From: Ophioceras dolichostomum
Taxonomy: Eukaryota > Ascomycota > Sordariomycetes > Magnaporthales > Ophioceraceae
NCBI GenBank assembly: GCA_003049485.1
Contig: PYST01000537.1
Span: 1-18,210, forward strand
Length of the DNA stretch: 18,210 bases
Direction of reading: 5' to 3'
Below, piece by piece: positions 9,601-18,210 of the stretch. A model generated the notes under the pieces. The model was not told the origin of the DNA. It worked only from the letters and a program-made list of their open reading frames with translations, and did not search any database. The translations under genes were made by a program, and so were the position numbers. How positions within the stretch are numbered: position 1 is the stretch's first letter; each line of letters starts with the position of its first letter.

Positions 9601-12432
9601 TTGAGCAGCGTGGCCGACGGGTCGCCGGGCGGGGCCGGGGCCTTGCGTTGCGGGAAGAGCTTCTCCGGGCTCTTATCCTCGAAGGGCGAGTCGCGCGGTT
9701 GGTCAAAGTCGACATTCCTGCCCACGATGACATAAGAGCCGGTCCCTTCGCTCGAAGGGCTCACGCCGCTGCCCTCTCTCATGGCGGCCTGTCTGCGTCT
9801 GGCCAAGTACTCCTGCTGCTTACGCTCGACCTCGGCCTTGTACTTCTCGGCCGCCTCCGCGAGCGAATCTTGTTTTTCTCGCCCGCGTTGCGGCTGCTCA
9901 CGCTGATCCCGGGAGTCCCGGGAGTCCCGAGCATCACGATCCCGCTCCCGATCGCTCGCAGTGCTGATGCTGGTGGCGGCGGTAGTCAGGCTTGCGATGG
10001 AAGTCATTGTGTTCTGTCGCGACGTCGGCGGCGAGGAGCTGGATCTTGGCCGCTGTCCGTTGATGCGGGCGTACGTGTCCTCGTCGATGGCCATTCCCGG
10101 CGGTAGATACGCTGGTGACAGCGTGCCGGCATGCAGTGGTATTTGCTGCTGTTGTGGTTGTGCCTGTTGCATCTGTTGCATCTGCTGCATCTGTGCTGCC
10201 TGCTCGTACATGGACGCCGGGGGCTGCACGAAGAGCTTCAGGGTGCCGGCCGAGTCCGCCTTGAGCCTCATGTTGGTCATCAACTTGTCGTCCGTGAGCG
10301 GTGCGTTGTGGTCGGACTTGCCCAGCTCCGTAAGGTGGATCTCGACGCCATCCTCGTCCGGAATGCCCAGATTGAGGTTGATCAACGTGCGCAAGTCGAA
10401 CGCCGTCTCGACATCCGTTACATCAAGCATACGGTAGTTCCAATAATCGGCCGTCGCTAGTATGAAGATGCGGCCGCCGGGTTTCTTGAACTGGATGAAA
10501 GATGGCGCGTGCGGCGGCGGGTGATGTGACGAGAAGCTGGAACTGGGCCGCTCCAGGGACGTCTCGCTAGCGTTGTGAGGTTTGCTGAGCGCGTGCTGCG
10601 CCCTGAAGTTCAGAAGCGGGCTGCTGGGCGAGTCAACGTCCTCCGGCGACGGGAACGTTCCGTCTTCCTTCTGTCTCCTTTTCCGGGACAAGAAGGAGAA
10701 CATGGACTTGCCATCTTTGGCACTATGCGGCGGGTCGGTACCGGCGGACCTGTCACCTGAGTCCAGGGGTGAGGGCCTGTTACCGTCCTGCCCATGCCGC
10801 CGGTTCTGCTCCGCCCCACCACCGCTGCGGCTGCCATTGAGCAGCTCGTCGATGTTGCCGTTGCGCAGCATCTGACTCGCCTCGGGCGGGACGCCTGAGC
10901 CGTAGATGGCCGCGTTTGACGATACCGAATCGGTGCTGTTCCGCGAGTGGTGCCCGAACCGGTTCTGCCTCGGCGACGCTGACAAAGTCGTCAAGTTTGG
11001 TGTAGAAGAGGCAAATGCTGGATTTGGGCTGCCCCCGGGGCTGTCTGCAGCAGCGCCTCCTGGACTGTGCCGACGACTTCCCTCAATATCGATGTTCTTT
11101 AGGAGTGTCCTGTGGTTGGCATCCGAACTCATGGTACTGTTATTCAGCGTGGGCATGGTGGTGGATCGGGACTGGGAGAATCGCCGTCCGGAGAAGCCAG
11201 GGCCAGGGGCCTTGATTGGTGTCTATTTGTGGTGTTAGTGGGCCGAACAGGATCACAACATAATGACGGGGTCCTGCAGTGATGCGTGTCATTGCCAGGC
11301 CAGTAGTCACAATGACGGCGTGGCTGCATGACGGGATGACGGGATGACGGTATGTCCAGTAACCCACATTTGGAGAATCACCTGCGTCCGTGCCGGCGCT
11401 TGGGAGCTCGGCGTGCCGGCCAGTGACCGACTCTTTCCTGCTGTGGGAAGGGCCAGCAGCAGCGGGCCTGGTAGCATCAGTGGCAGAGACACGGGCATGC
11501 ACGAGCTGGCGGATGAGCCGCCGCATACGCTTGCCCTCCTCTCGCTCGCCTTGCTGGTCCCATCCGGTCCCGCTGGCGGTGCAAACCTTGGCGAGTTTTG
11601 GGTACACCTGCTGGTGCATCATGCCAAAGTTGCCCCGGCCGCCGTGGCCGCTCCCGAGCTCTAAAAACAAGGCTCCTTGAATGTTTAAGCTCTTGAACGT
11701 CACCTGCCAGTCCTTCGAGAACTTGTTGGCCTCCAGCCAGGCCATGACCCGATCGAGGGTCCAGGTGGCGGCGAGGTCGCTGGGAATGCCTGGGGCGTTG
11801 GTTGTTGAGGAGGCATTAGACAAGCCCGGGTACAACTTGTTCATGGTGCCTTGGTCTTCTGATGGAGTGTTGAGCATGGTGTCGGTGCCGCTTGTCTGGG
11901 CGGCTGTCGCAGCTGTCGGCGTCTGCCATGTGGACATCTGAGACAGCGCAGATAGGGCGGCAGCATCGTCCGCAATTCCACCCAACCCCGGGATGCCCAC
12001 CCCTTCGCCGTATGTGTCACCTCCGGGGATGTACGTAGCCGACATCTGTTCGCTCGGCGGCGGCGGTGGGGGGATCATTAGGCCCGGCGCGGTGGTCGCA
12101 TGGGCTTTGGGGTTGTACTGAAGGTGATTCAGAGGCGGCGGTGGTGGGAAGATGGCGGCTGCCCTCTGATCGTACATGCGCGCACCTACGGCTCCCCAGG
12201 CGCTGTGCCATGGCGCCTGAGAGGTGAGCGCGCTCACTGGTGGTGGGCCGGGAGGAGGCGGAAGCGTTGCGCCCGGCTGCATTTGTGGAGCTGAGGGAAA
12301 CCGCGGCAGAGGCGGCGGCGGAGGGAAGTTCATGACATTGCCGCCGCCGAGCTGGTTGACCGGCGGCGACATCGGCGGCGGCGGCGGCACCTGGAAGGGC
12401 CGCGATGGGTCCCTCTGCCCGCCCTGATACAT
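6614..12432 (-). CDS. BCK1: MAP kinase kinase kinase of the cell wall integrity pathway (Bck1/Mck1 type)
   Basis: Exons on the minus strand are 12432-11368, 11222-6871 and 6734-6614, giving 1845 residues. The protein should phosphorylate the Mkk1/2-type MAPKK below protein kinase C in the cascade that ends at Slt2/Mps1. Residues 1-126 hold several polyproline runs. About 224-312 is a SAM-like domain (WTLDRVMAWLEANKFSKDW). About 597-690 is a Ras-association/ubiquitin-like domain (GGRIFILATADYWNYR onward). A Gln/Met-rich tract lies near 700-717, an Arg/Asp repeat near 780-800 and an acidic DDDDSGDDSDDG run near 1190. A block conserved in filamentous Bck1 relatives (ALINNLEDFFPGMDVDQPV) follows at about 1325-1345. 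The kinase domain is about 1553-1823: IGKGTYG loop, K1584, HRDLKADN at 1683, DFG at 1703, FWMAPE and NPGERPTANKLL. The wording matches Bck1 rather than Ste11. The ATG at 12432 has a CACC context. The 'BCK1' symbol is by homology; filamentous species often call it mck1 or bck1. Confidence 0.95.
6735..6870 (-). other. Intron 2 of the MAPKKK gene
   Basis: On the minus strand the donor is GTATGT at 6870-6865, a perfect TACTAAC branch site lies at 6768-6762, and the acceptor is CCAG ending at 6735. It splits a codon in phase 2 and restores the kinase tail DCFT-VNPGERPTANK. A (CA)6 run lies between branch site and acceptor in place of a normal pyrimidine tract. The intron has no in-frame stop until just past its end. 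Confidence 0.95.
6741..6752. repeat. (TG)6 dinucleotide run inside MAPKKK intron 2
   Basis: Six perfect TG units (CA on the transcript strand) sit between the TACTAAC branch site and the 3' splice site. Length change here would alter branch-to-acceptor spacing without touching coding sequence. Confidence 0.85.
11223..11367 (-). other. Intron 1 of the MAPKKK gene
   Basis: On the minus strand the donor is GTGGGT (11367-11362), a CACTAAC branch site lies about 14 nt before the end, and the acceptor is AATAG ending at 11223. It is in phase 0 and joins residues ending GDSPN to TPIKAPGPGFSGRRFSQSRS, bridging the SAM exon to the large exon. The donor choice is supported by frame: the nearby alternative GTGATT donor would put exon 2 out of frame. 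No stop codon occurs in the intron in the upstream frame. Confidence 0.88.
11328..11350. repeat. 8-bp tandem repeat (ATGACGGG, about 2.9 copies) in MAPKKK intron 1
   Basis: The unit ATGACGGG is repeated at 11328, 11336 and (lacking its last base) 11344, just inside the donor end of the intron. The repeats read CCCGTCAT on the transcript. No known function. Confidence 0.85.
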
Positions 12433-15262
12433 GGTGGAGGATTGGCGCCGTCAGTCGGTCGGGTCGGTCGACGATAGGGCCCGTCTCGGCGGGAAGAGGG
12501 GAGGGCGGCGCGGCGCGTGTGGGGAGTTGGAGCCGCGAACGGCGGAGGAGCCCGACTCAGGTCGTTGGTGCTGTTGGCGGGTTCGCGTCTCTCGAGCGAT
12601 GGAGAAGCAAGAGGGTCCAGGATGGGGCTGGAGTCAATGGTGTTCAGGCGAGGGTGATGAAGATGCGGACGGCCTTTGGGGCAGCGCAGTTGTGGTGGTA
12701 AACGGTGAAGCTGTGCCACGCGACGAGGGATAAGGGGTGGAGAAGGACAGGATCAGTAGTGTTTAGGTTGAAGTCAGGGTTGTCGCCTTGCAACAGGCTG
12801 GCCAGCCGGGTTCAGGCAGCTGGTGCCGAAAAGGTCTGCGGCGTGGTGGCCGTCGCTCCTTCGCCCAGACCGACTCAGACCTCAATATAGACGACCACAC
12901 AAAAATCTGACGGTGTTCGAGTTTGTCCTCGCAAGACGCCGCCCTATTTCGCTTAGGAATTTTTTTTGTCGTTGTTGAATGGTTCGAGGTTCGAGCCGAC
13001 AGATCAGAGATCACGGCAGCAGCGTTGGGTCGAGCTCGAGCTTGTCATGATCTGGCTGTCAGCCAGACATTGCGTTGTTGCGTTGCGTTTGGGCGGTGGA
13101 AATCGTGAGCACAGCAACCCCAGGAGGCAAGACAAGGGGCCGTGCCTGCTCTGTTCGCTAGCGGCCTAGTGCCGATCAGAGATCAGAGCGGTGGCATGCC
13201 CCAATTCCTAAGTGCCGGGAAGGGTTTCGGGGCGGAGGACGGGTCGTTGGCGTCTATGCGCTTATGTAAATTGGAGATGTCGCGATTTGAGTGCTGCTCG
13301 ACGCTCATCGACGCCGATGTTTCTTCTGCTGATTGCTTGCTTGCGAGCTTACCTGCCTGCCTGTGTGCGTGGAGAAGTGGGAAGAAGGATGCGCCTATCG
13401 GCGTGGACTGCCTGTCGGCCGGTCTGAGGTTCGATGCTCAATTCCGGCACAGAGAGCACAGGGAGGGAGGACTGGACATTGGAGAACGAGAACGGGGCCA
13501 ACAACAGGAGACGCTACGGCGGCAGGCGGCTGCAGGATGGAACCCTGTGAGGGCGGCGAAAAAAAAAAACATACACAGAGAGTGAGAGACAAGGCGGTCT
13601 GTGACCAGTGCCGCAGCGCAGACAGTCGAGGTGCGGGACGGAACCCAAGAGACACCAGCGAGACGCCTTTGGCGAAAGGAAGTACCAACTACCACAAAGA
13701 TGTACGGACAAAGGATAGGTTCCTTGGTGCACATGTGGAATGTTGCCATGTGATTCACTTGATATTTTGTAGTCCTGGTTTTTCTCTATCGCAGGCCGAA
13801 CACGGATCCTTTCGTTTTGTTTGGATGCCTGTGATGTCGGCAGGATTTGCTGGAGGAAGCAGATCATTCATCCTACGAAGCCAGTATCGAAGGAGGGTAC
13901 GAAGTACATATTTGCGATGTATCACCGGCCCAGGGTACATGTACAAGTCCGATCTCATTGATACACGAGTGCGCTTCGCACCACACAATTTTGTGAGTGT
14001 CGCCTGCCAACTATCGCAGGCTGGTCGCAATCCGCAAGCCACTGACAACAGTCTTGACCCGTATGTCCCATGTCCCATACGAAGCCTGGCCTTCAAAATC
14101 GGCTCATCGACCCAGAACTCGATGTGTCGCAAGTGGATCGGTCGGGACGGCTGTTCTGGAGGGGTTTCCCTGCAAGAAACACTGGCTGGGCAGCCGCCCT
14201 GGCAATTCGATCAGCCCCCCTCTTCGTTTCTTGGCTGCCTTTGGTTGCCCTCTCCCCAATCGAAACGCGGCTTGGCAACATGTCACCCCTGGAAACCCGA
14301 GCTACCTTTCTTCGTATTGCCGCCAACTAACAGCCTCTTTCCCCCGCTCGTGTCTTGTCCTTTCATGTGGTGCTCCCTGCAGTGCTTCAGTGATTCCGCC
14401 TGAGCTGTAAGGTCGGAATGTGGCGCCGGAAGTGGGGTGGATCTTGTGGTCGGTGCTACTATATGTAGGGCCTCCCGGATCCGGCACACTTTGCCAGACC
14501 TGAAGCCGTCTTAATATCGCTGCCCTTGATCGATACATTGATACACTTCATGAATCATTCAGCGAATATCCTGTGGCAGCGCTGCTCACCATGCCGGGGG
14601 CTCCCGCTCTGCAACTGGTCAACTCAGCGGCCCGCTGACGCTACAAAATGGAGCTCAGTTAGGCGATACACTGCCCGACGACTCGGAACGGTTGGGAGGG
14701 GGAAAGCTTATTCTATACTGGCGTTTATGCTCCCTCGCGTGTAAGTTCCATGCGGGAGCGCAAGTCGGCTCAGTTGAGGGTTCGAGACGTCAGACCCGGA
14801 ATTTGCTGTGGTGACGTTTTGCCTGTACAGGTCGACAGGCAACACCCTGGAGAGTGCACACTCTGGGTGAGACCGCTTTGGTTAATATCTGGCACCAATA
14901 ACGGAACTTGGTAACATAGCTTGGGGAACCTGGACAGAATATATGCTTCCCGGCTCCAATGACGTCTATTCGGATTCACTACCTACGTAGCAAATGTTGT
15001 AATTATAGTATGTACCGAATTATCTGAGCCGGGTTGCTCTCGTAGGCACTGGCGCAAATGTGTTGCAAAAGCTGCGATAATCAAGAAGCCATGCCTCAAC
15101 CCATCGCAACGTGCTATTCACCAAGAAATGCCGGCCCTTAGGCACATATACTACCGAAAAAAAATGGAAAAGGGAAAAAAATGAAAACCTAGTCGATCAT
15201 GACCCTCTCCCTGCCTATGCAAAGCCCAGCAGTTTTTGCTCGCCCAGCTCATGATGGTTCCC
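12433..15262. other. 2.8-kb gene-poor interval: 5' region of the MAPKKK gene and 3' flank of the GH5 gene
   Basis: The part near 12433-13600 is likely promoter and leader of the MAPKKK gene on the minus strand. The part near 15150-15262 is the 3' flank of the GH5 gene, with T-rich runs on the minus strand at about 15156-15188. In between, base composition is more even and the open frames on both strands lack domains, ATG starts in good context or codon bias. A 12-bp direct repeat (GATCAGAGATCA) occurs at 13002-13013 and 13174-13185. TGCT/CTGC-type short repeats lie near 13332-13365. I see no tRNA, rRNA or transposon. A non-coding RNA or a small spliced gene cannot be excluded. Confidence 0.5.
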
Positions 15263-17769
15263 TCACATAACGCTACACTGCCCAAATATGTTCTGAATAG
15301 TCTCATAGTAGCCCGCGTCGTCGGCGGCGCCCGTACCGCTCCCATCCGGGACAGAGTTGAGCGGTCGCACCACGCCCGTGACCCTGAGCTCCTGGTCGTC
15401 GCCGCCGTGCCACCAGCGCAGCCGCTGGATCACCGCGCCCTCAGAATCGTCGCTCGCGATCTCCCACTTGCCCGAGCTGACCTGGACGCCGCACACATCC
15501 TTTGGGAAGTGGTACTCGGGCAGGAACACCACCGTTGGCGCCGGCTCGCGCCCGTCACCGCCATCCGCCGAGGTGCCGGCCGGAGCGGAAGCGCGCAACC
15601 TCAGACTGAACTCGCACTTCTTCAGGTCGAACACGTAGCTCGTGATGCTCCCCGCTACGGCGACGGGGAAGGGGCGCACGAACGCCTCGGCCGCGCGGTA
15701 GCCCGGCGCGTTAGTCAGCTCCGGATTGGGTGACGGCGGCGCCGTGGACGATATCGACGGCGCGTTCAGCGTCTGCCTCAGATTCGAGGGGGTCACCGTA
15801 GTGCCGTCCTCCACGTTGGTGCTGATCTTCGCTAGGCTGGTCGTCGACGGGTCTAGCTCTGAGGACGGGAGGGGAGAGACGGGGAGCTGCTTATCGTCGA
15901 TGGAGAAGATAGAAAGATCTTCGCCGTTCCACTGGTCGCCATACTCATGATCGTTCTGGAGCGAGACGGGTAGCATTGTGCGTCAGTACACCGGCAGCTT
16001 ATCAGCCGATGAATAGATGTTTGTGCATGGAGAGGTGTTTGAGTGACAGCATACTTTGGACATGTACACCCACAGAGTGTACCCCTCTAAAAGCGCCCCC
16101 TCGACGGCAAAGTGGTTCGCGTCCATCGCAGACGTCTGGCTGGAGTAGTTGCCCGTCTTGTAAGCGTCCTTCTGGTCCATGTCGTACGGGATGCCGAACT
16201 CAGTCAGGATGCACGGATGGTTGCCCATAAAGTCCAGCCCCTCCTTCTTGATGGCCGCCAGCTGATCCTTGAAGCAGTTGCGCACAGCCGTCTCGCCGAT
16301 CCTGATGGCGAAGATGGGGCTGATGTACCGCCCCCGGAGCACTCCCAGCACGTCAAGGTTCCAGAATTTCCAGCTCTTGGTCATGAGCGTGATACCGTCG
16401 TAGTAGTGTGGCGCATAAACCATGTTGTTCTCGTCGTCCGCCGTGCCCTTGATCTGCGGTGGAGTCTCCATTGTTGGGCCCTGCAGCAGGATGATGGACT
16501 CCTTGTGGTGCGAGCGTACTACGTCGCGGTACTTCCGGAAAAACTCCATAAAGTACGTGTTTGTGAAACTTTGGTAGCTGATGTGCTCTCCAGTCCGCGG
16601 GTTCTTGTCGAAGTAGTCCTTCCGCAGCAGAGTGTCGGTGGATGGATCCCAAACGCCGTGCTGGGCCCACAGGCACTCACCCAACCTCCAGTCCGGGTCA
16701 CGCTTGTAGCCATAGCGGGATTCGTCGTAATGCTTCGGCAACCAGGCGATCTCGCCGTGGGGGTCGACTAGAGTCCTCCCAACTTTGTAAGGGCCCATAT
16801 TGCCCATGTCCCATGTGTCCACCTCGCAAGCCCGGCCGGATCCTATAAGCATCGCCTGCCAGATGGTTGGGCTCGTGCCTTTCTTCAGAGCCTGCTCCTT
16901 GGGGATGACGCTGATGTCCTCGTACCCAACGATTCCCTTGTTCGGCTCGTTCAAGCTCTCCCAGCCGAACACAACCTCGTTCTCGATATCGCCAGCCTCG
17001 TGAATTCGTAGGGCTAGGTGGGATATAGCCGCTAGAAAGTGGCTCTGAAGGTAGTCCTGGATGTTCTGGCCGTTGATGATGCACTTAGGCGCAAAATCTC
17101 TGCCTGCGAAGAACAGTGTGAACATGGTCGCCGCGGCTAGACGGTAGTAGTTGGTTGACCATATCATCTTAGGGAACTCGTCCGGCACGGGATATGTGTT
17201 GTGCACGATGGCTGCTTCGGTCGACGCAAAGCTCTGGGGGTTGAGGCCGGCGGCATAAAGCGTCCACATCGGCGCCCCTGAGCCTCCCGAGAATCGTGAC
17301 CACTGTCAATGAGAAGGCGCGTATTAGCGGGGAGCATTACCAGAGCAGAGCAGACTGAGGGTTCACCGCTACAAGTCGGACATACCACATCCTGGTGAGG
17401 GTCCATGAAGACGTGGAATCCATAGCTTTTGGCTACCCTAAGTAGCTCGATCGTGTGTTGTATCCATTCCTCGTCGTAGATCCCAGGTCCCGCCGCCTCG
17501 ATGGCCTCCCATGTGAAGATGTACCGGATCGTGTTGTACCCGTAGCGCTTTAAGCGCGAGAAGTGGACGTGTGCCTCGTCCTTGGGAAACGGCCGCTCGT
17601 GGAAGTTGACGCTGTCCCCGTCGAAGAAGTCCTCGGCTACATGCGACGGCTGGTCCGGCTGGCTGGGATACTTGGCGTCCGCTGCGACGTTTATTCCACG
17701 GAGAATAACCTGCCTCCCCCGATGATCGTTGAAGCAACCATCACGGACTACTAGTCGCAGAGGGGCCAT
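15263..17769 (-). CDS. GH5 ergosteryl-beta-glucosidase / endoglycoceramidase-related protein (EGCrP, yeast Egh1-like)
   Basis: Minus-strand exons are 17769-17386, 17302-16055 and 15955-15263, giving 774 residues, close to the roughly 760 of yeast Egh1. Characterised relatives hydrolyse ergosteryl beta-glucoside or glucosylceramide inside the cell. No signal peptide or membrane segment is seen, which fits a cytosolic or vacuole-associated enzyme. The start MAPLRLVVRDGCF leads directly into the barrel: ILRGINVAADAKYP, then YNTIRYIFTWEAIE, DPHQDVWSRFSGGSGAP across the first junction, FGWESLNEPNKG with predicted acid/base E247, and CILTEFGIPYD with predicted nucleophile E496. The barrel ends at LWVYMSKNDHEYGDQWNGED. 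A Ser/Thr/Pro-rich linker follows, then a C-terminal beta-sandwich beginning GYRAAEAFVRPFPVAV. The ATG has A at -3 and G at +4. It is tandem with, but 2.8 kb from, the MAPKKK gene. Family is secure; steryl glucoside versus glucosylceramide preference is not decided by sequence. Confidence 0.94.
15956..16054 (-). other. Intron 2 of the GH5 gene
   Basis: On the minus strand the donor is GTATGC at 16054, a CTGAC branch-like site lies near 15985, and the acceptor is TCCAG ending at 15956. Phase 0 splicing joins YMSK to NDHEYGDQWNGED, restoring the conserved end of the catalytic barrel. Confidence 0.93.
17303..17385 (-). other. Intron 1 of the GH5 gene
   Basis: On the minus strand the donor is GTATGT at 17385, CTAAT lies about 25 nt from the end as branch site, and the acceptor is GACAG ending at 17303. 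Phase 0 splicing yields the family motif DPHQDVWSRFSGGSGAP, which confirms both boundaries. Confidence 0.95.
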
Positions 17770-18210
17770 ATTCGCCGGACGAAGTCGACAATCGAAAAGG
17801 AAGGGAACGAAAGAGGAAAGGGAACGATCACCAATGTACGTAAATGAAGTTGGCGACAGTTGAATTTCTTAGGCTATTTCGCGACCAAGTATTGTAGATT
17901 TAGATGCCCAGCCCAGGAAATTGGCACTCGCTCGGAAAGTTGGAAGCCCCGGAAACTCAATGACGTTGAGGCGCAGAGGCCCAACAAAGACTAGAGTTCG
18001 TCAAGCATAAAAAAACGGCCACACCCCAGTGTAGACGCATCAAAGTCCAAAGCCCAGGCTTGATGCGAAATGAGAAGAAAGCAAGGAGAAAGAAAAATCA
18101 AAATCCTCCCCCGATCGACATTAACGTGACCCACGATTACCCTGCGCACACGATTACCCTGCGCACTTTCCGTCTGTACCACCACCTTTCCACGCGATTC
18201 ACTCCTTCCG
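17770..18210 (-). promoter_or_regulatory. Upstream flank of the GH5 gene
   Basis: About 440 bp upstream of the GH5 start on the minus strand, to the window edge. It contains no plausible gene. A 17-bp tandem duplication lies near the far end. I can name no transcription factor site with confidence. Confidence 0.5.
18132..18165. repeat. Perfect 17-bp tandem duplication upstream of the GH5 gene
   Basis: The unit CACGATTACCCTGCGCA occurs twice head to tail at 18132-18148 and 18149-18165 with no mismatch. It lies about 360-400 bp upstream of the GH5 start codon. It could be a doubled regulatory site or a chance slippage product. Confidence 0.9.

Noticed and set aside
12988..12997. GGTTCGAGCC, resembling a tRNA B box
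   Set aside because: The flanking bases cannot form the T stem, and no A box or acceptor stem is found upstream at the right distance.
13333..14403. 356-codon open frame on the plus strand as a gene
   Set aside because: It opens with TTG, the first ATG lies well inside, composition is Cys/Arg/Pro-mixed with no domain, and overlapping frames of similar quality exist on the other strand. Kept only as a finding to test.
14778..14788. GGGTTCGAGAC, second B-box-like string
   Set aside because: No T-stem pairing and no cloverleaf can be drawn around it.
16112..16771. 219-codon plus-strand frame across the GH5 gene
   Set aside because: Antisense shadow; the opposite strand encodes the GH5 catalytic motifs.
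1247..17769. The three genes as a functional or biosynthetic cluster
   Set aside because: They are conserved housekeeping-type genes with independent promoters and no shared substrate; no transporter, regulator or tailoring enzyme lies among them.
1..18210. CRISPR array, phage, insertion sequence or defence system
   Set aside because: All repeats are short simple-sequence types, the genes carry spliceosomal introns, and every long conserved frame belongs to a known fungal housekeeping family.

Overview
This window is a piece of a filamentous ascomycete (Pezizomycotina) nuclear genome, most likely a Sordariomycete. The coding sequence is GC-rich and third-position G/C biased. Genes are well separated. 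Introns are short (83-182 bp) and spliceosomal, with GTATGT/GTGAGT-type donors and CTAAC/TACTAAC-type branch sites. Long low-complexity disordered segments sit inside otherwise conserved proteins. I see no prokaryotic, viral, CRISPR, tRNA, rRNA or transposon signal.

The layout has three protein-coding genes. (1) Positions 1247-4947, plus strand, two exons: a type II membrane class I alpha-1,2-mannosidase of family GH47. It acts in N-glycan trimming in the secretory pathway and carries two very long disordered insertions in its catalytic domain. (2) Positions 6614-12432, minus strand, three exons: a 1845-residue MAP kinase kinase kinase of the Bck1/Mck1 type, the top kinase of the cell wall integrity MAPK cascade. 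It has an N-terminal polyproline and SAM region, a central Ras-association-like/ubiquitin-like domain and a C-terminal kinase domain. (3) Positions 15263-17769, minus strand, three exons: a 774-residue cytosolic-type GH5 glycosidase of the ergosteryl-beta-glucosidase / EGCrP group (yeast Egh1 relatives).

Genes 1 and 2 are convergent, separated by about 1.7 kb of 3' flanking sequence. Genes 2 and 3 lie in tandem on the minus strand, separated by about 2.8 kb without a convincing gene. The flanks (1-1246 and 17770-18210) are promoter and leader sequence. All three products touch the cell surface or membrane in a broad sense (N-glycan processing, cell wall stress signalling, steryl glucoside/glycolipid turnover). 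This looks like ordinary fungal gene order rather than a functional cluster.

I did not find a previously undescribed system. The points most worth a second look are the insertions in the mannosidase (with Kex2-like processing sites and a His/Asp-rich stem), the SAM plus RA-like plus Bck1-kinase architecture, and an intron in the kinase gene that would encode a SAM-only protein if retained.
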